Positions 7,594 through 16,246 of a stretch of DNA of 64,000 nt are shown here, one piece after another. Numbering within the stretch: position 1 is the first letter of the stretch; the number at the start of each line of letters is the position of its first letter. Location: assembly GCA_965230245.1 (NCBI GenBank), contig OZ246000.1, positions 248,001-312,000 of the forward strand, read 5' to 3'. A model generated the notes under the pieces. That model ran no database searches, was not told the origin of the DNA, and saw only the letters and a list, made by a program, of their open reading frames with translations. Origin of the DNA: JAGNKE01 sp965230245 (GTDB lineage: Bacteria; Pseudomonadota; Alphaproteobacteria; Micavibrionales; Micavibrionaceae). A program made the position numbers and the translations under genes.

Positions 7594-9501
7594 ATGGCGG
7601 ATCCTGATAATCCCAGATTTGCGCATTTTGAAAGTGTCAAGGAAACAAGTCTTTACGATTTATATTCTCGGCACGCTGAAGTCGCGCGTGACATTCATCA
7701 GGACGCATTAAGACGATTTACGGGAAATAACGGACTGACTGTCGAACTCGTACGTGACAGCCCGATCATTCCGGAATCTCCGGAAAAAACAATAGACAAC
7801 TTGCAACAATATGAAGTGGTATCTGTCAGCTCTGGTGTAGGATTAGGTGCAATTCTAAGCAGTAGCGGCGTCTCTAGTTCTGAAGTCATTCAACAATACC
7901 GGACAACATTCGCCGAAGAGGACATGCCCGTATATATTGTTGCCGCAGGAAACGAGGGGCTAACAAAATACATAAATATCCCCAGAGTTGCCGACTTTGC
8001 AAGAAACAGCCTCGTTGTAGGGGAAGCCAACTTAAACGAGGGCGGGCCTCTCGTTGAAGAACACAGCAGCAGGGTCAATCCGAGCCTGACCGCCGACAGC
8101 CCGTTTAATAGAGGTGAAAGATACCAGTTTTACAATACCAGTCCGTCCCTTGAAGGACATGAAGAACTGATTCGCAACTGGGTAATACAAAATGAAATAA
8201 ACATCGGCTACGACTTATTCAAAGCCCACAATACTGAAGCCGATGAAGATCTGTTAGCGGAAGCCTACCGGAACATTCGTCACGCAAAATTTCGTCAATA
8301 CAACGAAACGGAAGAAGGCCGCGCATGGGTACAGGGGCAAGTCGACGGGTATATGCAAAACCCGGAAACGCTTCATACCCAGATTATGGATCATTTCAGA
8401 GAAGGCCGCATCCGGGAATGGGTCGTCGATAACAGGGTAAGAGAGGGGTTCGAAGCCTTCAAAAACTTCAATCAAAAAGCCAATTTATCGGACGAAGACC
8501 TCGCAGAAGCCTACCGTGGCATCAGCAACGCCCAGCATCGCCGATTAACGGAAACGCCTGAAGGGCGCGCTTGGGTAGATGAACAGGTTGATCGTTACAT
8601 GGCAAATCCTGAATTACTGGGAGAACATAGACAGGAATGCGATATTGACGAAAACGGCTTTGTTACGGGTCTGGATGGGACATCGTTCTCTGCCCCCGAA
8701 CAAGCTGGCCATATTTCCGGCGCAATTTATGAACAAACCTTACGCGAGGCCGATAATCTCCCGATTCTGACAAAAGATGAAATTACAACCCTTGCAAAAA
8801 TGGCAACAATTGATACCACGGCACGCGAGGGCACTGACGATCCGATGCACAGCTACACCAACCCTGAAGGCCATGAATTTATAAATGGCGGCGGCCATGG
8901 CATTTTCCAGCCGGAAATGTTCAGAGCTTTGGTAGACGAGGCTTACAAGCGCATTGAAACAAATCCCGAAATCAACAGAGATTCCATCACTGCGGTATTG
9001 CAAGCAGATCTGGATGAAAACCACAACGGCGCACAATCAATCAAACTTGAAAGCAACCTGCCGGAAGGGACAAATATGGTCATTGACCGTGTCCGCTTCG
9101 ATATTGACTACGACGTTGACGGAACGCTACCTCATTTCGTGAACTTAAAACCGAATGGGGAAGAGTTCGGTATAACAAGATTGCAGGAAGCATCTTCTCA
9201 AAGTCACGTCACCGCTTGGGCACGCATGGAAAACTTCTTCGGGGAAACACATTCCTCGGGAAGCGGCTGGGAAGTAGAACTGGTCAACGGCGGCGATGCT
9301 GTTGTTAAAGATGCCCGCATTACAATGTTCGGTTATGCGGAAGGCGGCCTTATGGATCAAATGATGGATTACAGCAAAGAGTTAGCCGCAGGCATAAAAC
9401 CGGAACCCGAAATAAATCCAGCCACAGCACCGATCATTGATGGAACCTCAGGCCAAGAAAGCCCTGCAGATACACCAACCCCGCAAGGTGGCATGCGCTG
9501 A
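7594..9501 (+). CDS. Subtilase-fold (S8-like) protein, probably not a normal protease
   Basis: Contains recognisable subtilisin-family blocks: VVSVSSG (75-81, the strand before the substrate cleft), VAAGNEG with the oxyanion Asn at residue 120, DGTSFSAPEQAGH with the catalytic Ser at 364, and GGGHGIFQPEMF after it. A possible degenerate His motif is HAEVA at 27-31 (normally HGTHVA). No Asp motif precedes it, because the protein starts there; an in-frame TAA lies directly before the start. Between the Asn and Ser blocks is a 150-residue insertion made of two 80-residue repeats. The last 170 residues look like a beta-sandwich similar to P-domains. There is no signal peptide. Function is unknown; a binding protein, or an unusual intracellular protease, are both possible. 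Confidence 0.7.
   Translation: MADPDNPRFAHFESVKETSLYDLYSRHAEVARDIHQDALRRFTGNNGLTVELVRDSPIIPESPEKTIDNLQQYEVVSVSSGVGLGAILSSSGVSSSEVIQQYRTTFAEEDMPVYIVAAGNEGLTKYINIPRVADFARNSLVVGEANLNEGGPLVEEHSSRVNPSLTADSPFNRGERYQFYNTSPSLEGHEELIRNWVIQNEINIGYDLFKAHNTEADEDLLAEAYRNIRHAKFRQYNETEEGRAWVQGQVDGYMQNPETLHTQIMDHFREGRIREWVVDNRVREGFEAFKNFNQKANLSDEDLAEAYRGISNAQHRRLTETPEGRAWVDEQVDRYMANPELLGEHRQECDIDENGFVTGLDGTSFSAPEQAGHISGAIYEQTLREADNLPILTKDEITTLAKMATIDTTAREGTDDPMHSYTNPEGHEFINGGGHGIFQPEMFRALVDEAYKRIETNPEINRDSITAVLQADLDENHNGAQSIKLESNLPEGTNMVIDRVRFDIDYDVDGTLPHFVNLKPNGEEFGITRLQEASSQSHVTAWARMENFFGETHSSGSGWEVELVNGGDAVVKDARITMFGYAEGGLMDQMMDYSKELAAGIKPEPEINPATAPIIDGTSGQESPADTPTPQGGMR
8170..8619 (+). repeat. Tandem 80-residue internal duplication in the subtilase-like gene
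   Basis: Residues 193-260 and 273-342 of the protein align end to end: IRNWV/IREWV, DLFKAHN/EAFKNFN, LAEAYRNI/LAEAYRGI, EEGRAWVQGQVDGYM/PEGRAWVDEQVDRYM, NPETL/NPELL. The unit length is about 80 codons. The copies are diverged, so the duplication is old. Confidence 0.85.
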
Positions 9502-9960
9502 TCATCTAATCGTTTCTAGGATACGATCAACACCTTTCTCGACCATATCAAACACCTGATGAAACCCGTCCATTCCACCATAATACGGATCTGGCACATC
9601 TGTGATCCCGAGATCAGGAACATAACTCAGGAATAAGGAAACCTTCTTGGCCGCACCATAAGGTGCCAACTTAACAAGAGCTTTTTCATGCGTACGATCC
9701 ATAGCAATAAGATAATCGAACCGCTCGAAATCTGTGACTGAAACTTTACGTGCCCGCAAATCATCCATCAAAATTCCCCGCTCTTTCGCGACATTGATAG
9801 TCCGCGAATCCGGCGCGTCCCCGACATGATATCCGTGCGTTCCGGCAGAATCGCAAGTGATACCATTCAGATTATGCGTTTTGATGCGATGACGCAGTAA
9901 AGCTTCCGCCGTGGGAGAACGACAAATATTTCCGGTACATACAAACAATAAGGATGGCAT
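9502..9960 (-). CDS. Low-molecular-weight protein-tyrosine phosphatase
   Basis: Removes phosphate from tyrosine residues; in bacteria often tied to control of polysaccharide export or stress responses. The active-site loop is CTGNICRS (Cys8, Arg14), and the general-acid loop is VPDPYYGG near the C-terminus. The 152-residue length is normal for the family. Its stop codon is directly next to the stop of the convergent subtilase-like gene, with no spacer. It stands alone, with no tyrosine kinase or polysaccharide gene beside it, so the substrate cannot be inferred. Confidence 0.93.
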   Translation of the reverse strand: MPSLLFVCTGNICRSPTAEALLRHRIKTHNLNGITCDSAGTHGYHVGDAPDSRTINVAKERGILMDDLRARKVSVTDFERFDYLIAMDRTHEKALVKLAPYGAAKKVSLFLSYVPDLGITDVPDPYYGGMDGFHQVFDMVEKGVDRILETIR

Positions 9961-10143
9961 AAATCGGTTCTATTCTATCAACACCCGTCAATCAAGATAA
10001 ACCCGCTATCAGCATGAATTAAAGAAGGAATCAACTTGACGAAAGAACACCTTACTTTAGGATGTCTCTTTCATTGATGAGCTTTCACGATATGCTTGAC
10101 CGATTTCCAAAATCCGTAAGAGCAAAAAATTAATAGTATACGT

Positions 10144-10986
10144 ATGCCAGTAACAGAGCCGCCAATTATAGCCGTCCCGAATGATCCCTCGCTTTATGCT
10201 TTTGTAAGGCTGGCCCGCGATAGCGATGAGATCACACAAGCGCAAAAACTGCGGTACGAAGTATTCTACAAAGAATACGGTGCAAAACCTTCCGAAGACA
10301 TGAAAGCGCAGCAACGTGACTTCGACGAATTCGACAAGATCGCCGACCACTTAATTGTTGTTGTAAGGGAAAAGGAATCCAAAACCGAGCACATTGTCGG
10401 AACGTATCGCCTACTCCGCCAATCAGTTGCAGAAGAATACGGAAAATTCTACTCGGAAGATGAATACGAACTAAAACCCCTTATAGAATCCGGCCAATCC
10501 CTTCTGGAACTCGGAAGATCATGTGTACTCGCGGAATACCGCACAAAACCGATCCTGAATTTGCTTTGGCAAGGGATTGCGGATTACATCACGGAGCACA
10601 AAATCGACCTTCTCTTTGGATGTGCCAGTTTCCCCGGAACGGATATCGATAAACTTTCGGCACAACTATCCTATCTGCATCATTTCCACTCGACGGCAAA
10701 AGATATCTGCCCCGTCGCTTTGGCAAGCAGATATGTGAACATGAACATTCTGCCTAAAGAAAAACTCAATGAAAAACGCATATTTGCAAGTCTGCCACCT
10801 CTCATAAAGGGATATTTGAGGTTAGGCGCAACAATCGGCGAAGGCGCAGTCGTAGACGAACAGTTCAACACAACGGATGTCTGCATTGTCGTGCAAACAA
10901 ATTTAATGACCGAACGCTACCGCAAATATTTCGAACGAAAAATCAAGAAAATCATGCCCGGACAACGTGACGGAGCCTCAGAATAA
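10144..10986 (+). CDS. olsB: L-ornithine N-alpha-acyltransferase (OlsB-like GNAT)
   Basis: Transfers a 3-hydroxyacyl group from acyl carrier protein to ornithine, giving lyso-ornithine lipid, the first step of ornithine-lipid synthesis. The GNAT-fold signatures of this family are all visible: QKLRYEVFYKEYGA, DEFDKIADHLIVV, VGTYRLLR, ELGRSCVLAEYR, LLWQGIADYI and LFGCASFPGTD followed by LSYLHH. Its 280-residue length fits. The next gene, two bases downstream, is an OlsA/PlsC-type acyltransferase, the second enzyme of the pathway, which makes the assignment firm. The ribosome site is weak. Confidence 0.9.
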   Translation: MPVTEPPIIAVPNDPSLYAFVRLARDSDEITQAQKLRYEVFYKEYGAKPSEDMKAQQRDFDEFDKIADHLIVVVREKESKTEHIVGTYRLLRQSVAEEYGKFYSEDEYELKPLIESGQSLLELGRSCVLAEYRTKPILNLLWQGIADYITEHKIDLLFGCASFPGTDIDKLSAQLSYLHHFHSTAKDICPVALASRYVNMNILPKEKLNEKRIFASLPPLIKGYLRLGATIGEGAVVDEQFNTTDVCIVVQTNLMTERYRKYFERKIKKIMPGQRDGASE

Positions 10987-10988
10987 AC

Positions 10989-11756
10989 ATGAGAACGCTC
11001 ATCGCCGGCCTGAAGTTTCTGGCTTTTATTCTCACCTGTCTCGTGCTGGTTCCCTTACAACTTCTGGTCTTGCTCTTTCATCGCGGTCCGCATGCATACA
11101 TCCTGACTATGCTCTGGCACAAAATCATCTGCAAAATTTTCAGAATTAAAGTCGTTGTCAAAGGAACGCCTGCTCATAACAAACAGGTTTTTTTCGTGAG
11201 CAACCACATTTCTTATCTCGATATCCCTGTAGTTGCCACAGTACTAAAGGCTTCATTCGTGGCTAAAAAAGACGTTCAGTCATGGCCAGTCTTCGGCTTT
11301 CTCTCGAGGCTGCAACAAACCGCCTTTATCAGTCGCACACGTACGGACGCAAAACGCGAAAAAAACGCACTGGAAAACATGTTGAGGGAAAACAAGAGTA
11401 TGATCCTTTTCCCCGAAGGCACATCCACAGAAGGCGTTGAAGTGCTACCCTTCAAATCCAGCCTCTTCTCTCTGGCCCTAGGTGAAGGGCGCGAAAACCT
11501 CATGATCCAGCCCTTTACCATCAGCATGCTCGGAATAAACGGTAAAAAGCCGGAGAATCAGAATGAACGTGACATCTACGCCTGGCATATTAATATGGAT
11601 ACGCCCCTGCACATACATTTATGGCGTTTTGCAAAGAATAAAGGCGCTACGATTTGCCTAAACTTTCATGACTTGGTTGACCCGAAGCAAAATAATGATA
11701 GAAAAGTGCTAGCGAAAACATGCCACGACGCCGTCGCAAGCGGATTGGAAACATAA
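10989..11756 (+). CDS. olsA: Lyso-ornithine lipid O-acyltransferase (OlsA/PlsC family)
   Basis: Membrane-bound acyltransferase that adds the second fatty acid to lyso-ornithine lipid. It has the PlsC family catalytic box NHISYLD (His73, Asp78) and the substrate box FPEGTST (141-147). One or two N-terminal membrane helices span residues 7-31 or so. Alone it could be a 1-acylglycerol-3-phosphate acyltransferase, but tight coupling to olsB (two-base gap) supports the ornithine-lipid role. The pair probably forms a two-gene operon that supplies phosphorus-free membrane lipid. Confidence 0.85.
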   Translation: MRTLIAGLKFLAFILTCLVLVPLQLLVLLFHRGPHAYILTMLWHKIICKIFRIKVVVKGTPAHNKQVFFVSNHISYLDIPVVATVLKASFVAKKDVQSWPVFGFLSRLQQTAFISRTRTDAKREKNALENMLRENKSMILFPEGTSTEGVEVLPFKSSLFSLALGEGRENLMIQPFTISMLGINGKKPENQNERDIYAWHINMDTPLHIHLWRFAKNKGATICLNFHDLVDPKQNNDRKVLAKTCHDAVASGLET

Positions 11757-11781
11757 ACATAAGCAAATTTAAGGAGTAATG

Positions 11782-11997
11782 ATGGAATTCACTGCAGAAG
11801 AAATGGTTAGCCTTCAAGCATATCTTACAAAAAAACTGCAATGTCAGGGCCTTACGCTAAAAAAGCGTGAAAGAGCAGAAGATTCTGTTGAACTCCTCGT
11901 AAACGGCGAGTTTTTTGGCGTTGTATACAAAGATACCGAAGACGGCGATACATCTTACAACATCAACATCTGTGTTCTGGATTTTGACATTAAATAA
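11782..11997 (+). CDS. DUF3126 family protein
   Basis: A short protein of about 71 residues matching DUF3126, a family known mainly from alphaproteobacteria. The typical ending is present: NGEFFGVVYKDTEDGDTSYN, then INICVLDFDI. There are two ATG codons in a row; the second (11782) is at the better distance from AAGGAG (five bases) and is used here. It follows olsA by 25 bases and may share its transcript. Function is unknown. Confidence 0.85.
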   Translation: MEFTAEEMVSLQAYLTKKLQCQGLTLKKRERAEDSVELLVNGEFFGVVYKDTEDGDTSYNINICVLDFDIK

Positions 11998-12118
11998 GTC
12001 CCGCCAAAGACTTAAATAACTTTTACAGTGGGGCTAAATCACATTTTCTTTGCCGTTTTTAAGCCATATTTGTTATTATGTAAGCCTCAATCAAGGATCA
12101 AGGTTACATATTTCGGCT

Positions 12119-12586
12119 ATGTTTCGTTTTTTACACCTTTCAGGATTTGCGCTTTTCTGCTGCTTAATACAAATAAGCTCCGCAAACGCCATGGGAAACA
12201 TAATTTACGACACTAAAATCGGACCGACATCAAAGGTTATCCTCAACCGCTATCTCGCTGAAGAATATGAAACCTCAGCAGAAGATTTCTCAATAGCGGC
12301 ACATGATCTGAACGGTGACGGAATTGATGAATATGTCCTGAAGCCCCGAAAATGCCTGTCAAAAACCGGACAATGTGTGTTTTTAATATTGGCTGAAACA
12401 AGGCAAAAAATAGTACTATTGGGAAAGATACAAGCCAAATTCCTTGCTCTTGGGAATGACTACAGCGGTGGAATACAGGATATACTTGCATTTCGTAATG
12501 ACAAGAACGATTATGATTATGAAGTATATAGTTGGGATTCCGCTTCGAAAAAGTATATATTAAAAGAGCAAACGGTTACGAATTGA
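12119..12586 (+). CDS. Secreted hypothetical protein with a calcium-loop-like motif
   Basis: About 155 residues with an N-terminal Sec signal (MFRFLHLSGFALFCCLIQIS, cut after ANA). The mature part has a DLNGDGIDEYVL segment, which resembles EF-hand or FG-GAP type calcium-binding loops, then short beta strands. The frame is open 23 codons upstream, but the later ATG gives a proper signal peptide. Its stop overlaps the start of the next gene (TGATG), so it is coupled to the Cys-rich secreted protein downstream. No specific family recognised. Confidence 0.7.
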   Translation: MFRFLHLSGFALFCCLIQISSANAMGNIIYDTKIGPTSKVILNRYLAEEYETSAEDFSIAAHDLNGDGIDEYVLKPRKCLSKTGQCVFLILAETRQKIVLLGKIQAKFLALGNDYSGGIQDILAFRNDKNDYDYEVYSWDSASKKYILKEQTVTN

Positions 12587-13764
12587 TGATCAAAGTGCTG
12601 GATAAAAAAACATCTTTGCTGAAATTGCCATTATTATTGGCACTATGCTTTGCCTTTCCCGGTAATGTATATGCTGCGTGCACGCCGGGAATTCCCTGTA
12701 CGGATTATGATATCAACACAGATACGACGGCAGGTACGGATGCCGCGCTTAACGGACCTAAGACAGGGCTTAACGCGCCCTACACCGGTTTAACAGCACC
12801 AAGAAACGATGGGTCTTGTGATGGTAATTTTATGAACCAGATGTATGCAAAAGCATATCTCGAAGCCAGCCGCGAAGTTATTATCAACGAACAGCTAATT
12901 CATAAACCGGACAGTGTTCTGGAATACACATGTTTCGACCAGTTTATAGCGATGACCGCCCATTTCGCAGGGCCGATTTTCAGTGAAAGTGACTTCTTCG
13001 ACAACAGAACAGTAACACTGGAAACAGCGGACGAAACCGATACAACTACCTATACAGTCAATTACGCAGATGACCATCTGGATAACGCGCTTGATGAATT
13101 GCTTCTTGATAGTCTTGAAGACTACATTACAAACAATTTCATGGATATCACCACTGCCGGCGATCATACCTTCCTTGGTGGGGAAAGCGCCCTACAAAAT
13201 ACCATGAACCTCACATCAATCGGCGGAACCTCATATAGTTGTAATCATATGCAGGCCGTGTGGGACGTCGCAAAATGCCGTGACTTCGGCGAAGATGATC
13301 AGTTTTTTAATTTCGAAACGCTCTCTACCGAGGACCCGCGTATATTACTGGCTGAATGTTCGCCTGGAATGACAACGAGCGGCGGCTCAAACACTCCGAT
13401 GACAATAACCGAAAACCCGAAATGCCCTGCTGCGGGTGGTGGCCCTTTTGCTAACACAAATATTACAAATGATATTATTCGTGTTTGGAACAACTGTGAA
13501 ATGCTCTTTGTATCGTTCGATCCTGTCACTTTATATTATGATCTTATGAAAGGGCCGACTGAGACGGTCGGTACGACGACATACACATGCTCAGATCCGT
13601 TGCCGACAGGCCTTATTGTGAATGTCAGAAGGCATAGTTTGTTGAACAATCCGCCTTTTGGTGATTTGGCAACAGTAACGCTAACCGATTCATCACATTT
13701 GGATAAAGTATGCCCGAACCCCGGTTGCTGGTATGATCCCGGCGCGGACACGTGTAATCAATAA
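12586..13764 (+). CDS. Cys-rich secreted protein, copy A of a paralogous pair
   Basis: Unrecognised secreted protein of 392 residues. The signal peptide (residues 1-30, hydrophobic LLKLPLLLALCFAF, cut after VYA) is followed by a Thr/Asn/Gly-rich linker. The conserved core shared with the next gene includes a helix ending in REVIINEQLI, the block KPDSVLEYTCFD, a segment with DNALDEL, and CNHMQAVWDVAKCRDF. The C-terminus is VCPNPGCWYDPGADTC. About a dozen cysteines suggest disulphide bonds in the periplasm or outside the cell. The start overlaps the upstream stop (TGATG). It is about 100 residues longer than its paralogue, mostly in the linker and central loops. Confidence 0.75.
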   Translation: MIKVLDKKTSLLKLPLLLALCFAFPGNVYAACTPGIPCTDYDINTDTTAGTDAALNGPKTGLNAPYTGLTAPRNDGSCDGNFMNQMYAKAYLEASREVIINEQLIHKPDSVLEYTCFDQFIAMTAHFAGPIFSESDFFDNRTVTLETADETDTTTYTVNYADDHLDNALDELLLDSLEDYITNNFMDITTAGDHTFLGGESALQNTMNLTSIGGTSYSCNHMQAVWDVAKCRDFGEDDQFFNFETLSTEDPRILLAECSPGMTTSGGSNTPMTITENPKCPAAGGGPFANTNITNDIIRVWNNCEMLFVSFDPVTLYYDLMKGPTETVGTTTYTCSDPLPTGLIVNVRRHSLLNNPPFGDLATVTLTDSSHLDKVCPNPGCWYDPGADTCNQ

Positions 13765-13828
13765 GAAAACATATTTGCGGTTGGAGCTGGTTTCTGTATA
13801 GAATAGTGTAGTTTAAAAGGGACAAACA

Positions 13829-14698
13829 ATGTTAAAAAACACTAAGATGAAGATTATAGCAAAAATGTCTTTGCGGTACGTTGTAGCCATTGCATTAACT
13901 GTGGTTTTTCCCTTGACCGTAAAACCTGCAAACGCCGGTGCCCCGCCAATAGCAGACACACCTTGCGACTCACTGTATTATCAAACACTGTCTGCAAGAG
14001 CCTGGCTAGAGGCGCAACGTGAAATCACCCAGAATCAAAACCTGATTCTAAAACCGGACAGCGTTCTGGAATACACCTGTTTTGACATGTTCCTTGATGA
14101 ACTGGCACAACACGCACAAAATATGTTCAGTGAAACGACGGCATTTGGTAACCCAAACCCGGATCCGAGTATGGACAATGCTCTTGATGACTTGGTTGGA
14201 GACTCCCTTAGAAACTTTGTGAGCGCGAATTTCGGATATTATGACATGCTGGGCGGACACAGTGCCGGTACGGGTATTACGCACATTCCAAATACAATCT
14301 CCAACGGTACATACACATGCGATATGATGGCGCAGGTTTGGACCGCTGCTAAATGTATTAATTTCGTTTCTGATCCGGCAAATGACGGCTTCTATACCTT
14401 TGTAGAATATAGGGACAATTTAGACCGCCGTGTACTTCCACCAGGTTCTGTGTGTACGCCATCCCCAGGATGGGCCGCCAACATCACAACAAGTACAATC
14501 ACGCCGCCTTGGACGGATGATCCTATGCAAACGTATCTTGCACTAATGGATCCCGCTAACTGTTCCGGCTCGACGGCTATTCCGACTGGCGTTGAAGTTA
14601 ACAGACCATCTGTTGCACCAAACACCTACGATGAGCATGTTTGCATTATTCCTGGTTGCCGTTATGATCCCGGCGGCGGAAACTGTGTTGCCAACTAA
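13829..14698 (+). CDS. Cys-rich secreted protein, copy B of a paralogous pair
   Basis: Paralogue of the preceding gene, 289 residues. It has a signal peptide up to about residue 36 (cut after ANA). The same core blocks are present: AWLEAQREITQNQNLI, KPDSVLEYTCFD, DNALDDLVGDSL, CDMMAQVWTAAKCINF and the C-terminal VCIIPGCRYDPGGGNC. The cysteine pattern is kept while the rest has diverged, which argues for a conserved folded domain. An AAAGGGA site precedes the ATG. A terminator follows. No family name or function can be given; the pair may be surface or pilus-associated, but nothing in the window shows this. Confidence 0.75.
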   Translation: MLKNTKMKIIAKMSLRYVVAIALTVVFPLTVKPANAGAPPIADTPCDSLYYQTLSARAWLEAQREITQNQNLILKPDSVLEYTCFDMFLDELAQHAQNMFSETTAFGNPNPDPSMDNALDDLVGDSLRNFVSANFGYYDMLGGHSAGTGITHIPNTISNGTYTCDMMAQVWTAAKCINFVSDPANDGFYTFVEYRDNLDRRVLPPGSVCTPSPGWAANITTSTITPPWTDDPMQTYLALMDPANCSGSTAIPTGVEVNRPSVAPNTYDEHVCIIPGCRYDPGGGNCVAN

Positions 14699-14723
14699 TT
14701 TTAATTCCTCTTGAATAAAACAG

Positions 14724-14748
14724 ACATCCGGCTTTGGTCGGATGTTTT
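14724..14748 (+). terminator. Terminator after the Cys-rich secreted protein genes
   Basis: A 7-bp stem ACATCCG/CGGATGT with an 8-base loop, followed by TTTT. It sits 26 bases past the stop of copy B. Confidence 0.7.
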
Positions 14749-14860
14749 CGTTAGACATTCTAAACTTGCGTCCTAAAATCTCTGTACTCTACAACATATA
14801 TAGAAGTATAAATGCGCTACTATATTCCCTAAACAGAACTGTATCTTTATAATCCCGACA

Positions 14861-16246
14861 ATGTACGCTTTTTATCGACTCATAACCCAAAACAGCAGAG
14901 GCATGCTTGAAAGGCTGCTGGAAAAGCGTTTGAAAACCGGAAAAGAAGACCCCGATCGGATATCAGAAAAAAAAGGGGAAATTACCAAGCCGCATCCGGA
15001 CACACCCCTGATATGGCTTCACGCCGCCAGCATCGGCGAGGCACAATCGGCCCTGATCCTCATCAACCGTTTGCTTGAAATCTATCCCGAAATAAGCATC
15101 CTAATCACAACAGGCACATTGACGTCGGGCAAAGTGATGGAACAAAAACTCCCACCGCGTGCTTTCCATCAATTCTATCCGCTCGACCACCCCGAATGGG
15201 TTGAAGAATTTCTGGAATACTGGTCACCAGATGTTGTCCTCTGGATGGAATCAGAACTCTGGCCGAATATGTTAACCGCCATCAAAGACCGTGAAATCCC
15301 CGCTATTTTGGTTAACGCAAAAATGTCTCCGAAATCCTTTAACATGTGGCGCTTCGCAAAACCTCTTGTCACAAAAACCCTTGAGCCATTTGAGCTGATC
15401 CTGACACAAACCTCAGATGATGCGGGACGTTACCAAAAACTGACCAATCAACCCGTAACAATAACGGGCAACCTCAAATACAGCGCAGAACCGCTCAAGG
15501 TGGATGATAAGGCATACAAGGCCTTAAAAAACCAGTTTAAAGACAATACAACATGGGTCTTCGCCAGTACACACAAGGGTGAAGAAGAAATGGCCTGCCG
15601 TATCCATAATGTCCTGAAAAACAATATTCCGAACCTCATTACGATTGTTGTTCCACGCCACCCCGAAAGGCGCGATCAAATCTTGGAAACCTGCAAAGAT
15701 TTTGATCTGAACATCATGCTGCGTACAGATGAAAAGAACGCCCCAGAAAAAGAAACGGATGTCTATATTGCCGATACACTCGGCGAACTCGGTCTGTTCT
15801 ATCGGCTTTGCCCCGTGTCATGTATAGGCCGCTCCTTTAGTGAAGACGGCGGCGGTGGTCACAACCCGCTCGAAGCCGCACAACTCGGCTCGGCAGTCAT
15901 CCATGGCCCCAACGTCCAAAACCTGCAGGAAATTTATGACGACATGAATGAAGCGCGCGCAGCGCTGCGCATGGCACATGAAAGCCAGATGACCGGAACA
16001 CTCCTCAATCTTCTGACCGATAAGACCGCTCTAAAAAATCTGCAGGATACAGGTCAAAAATTCACGCAACAAAAAGCAGGGATCATTGACATCGTCTTGT
16101 CAAAAATCACGCCGCTGATCGAACAGACAGGAATTAAGAACAAAGATGAGCTACAAGAGCTTGAAGATGTGCTCAATGTAGAGGACAAAAACCTGAATGA
16201 AGAAGCCCTTGCACCGCAGGAAGAACAAAAAGCGGATGCCGTCTGA
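14861..16246 (+). CDS. waaA: 3-deoxy-D-manno-octulosonic acid (Kdo) transferase
   Basis: Adds Kdo sugars to lipid IVA at the cytosolic face of the inner membrane, joining the lipid A and core parts of lipopolysaccharide. Family signatures include WLHAASIGEAQSA with the conserved Glu, ITTGTLTSGKVM, FYPLDHPEWVEEFL, ESELWPNML, NAKMSPKSFNMW and, in the C-terminal domain, DTLGELGLFYRL and GGHNPLEAA. The last 50 residues form an acidic helical tail not usual for the enzyme. Its stop overlaps the lpxK start (TGATG), and an lpxL-like gene follows, making a lipid A operon. Confidence 0.95.
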   Translation: MYAFYRLITQNSRGMLERLLEKRLKTGKEDPDRISEKKGEITKPHPDTPLIWLHAASIGEAQSALILINRLLEIYPEISILITTGTLTSGKVMEQKLPPRAFHQFYPLDHPEWVEEFLEYWSPDVVLWMESELWPNMLTAIKDREIPAILVNAKMSPKSFNMWRFAKPLVTKTLEPFELILTQTSDDAGRYQKLTNQPVTITGNLKYSAEPLKVDDKAYKALKNQFKDNTTWVFASTHKGEEEMACRIHNVLKNNIPNLITIVVPRHPERRDQILETCKDFDLNIMLRTDEKNAPEKETDVYIADTLGELGLFYRLCPVSCIGRSFSEDGGGGHNPLEAAQLGSAVIHGPNVQNLQEIYDDMNEARAALRMAHESQMTGTLLNLLTDKTALKNLQDTGQKFTQQKAGIIDIVLSKITPLIEQTGIKNKDELQELEDVLNVEDKNLNEEALAPQEEQKADAV

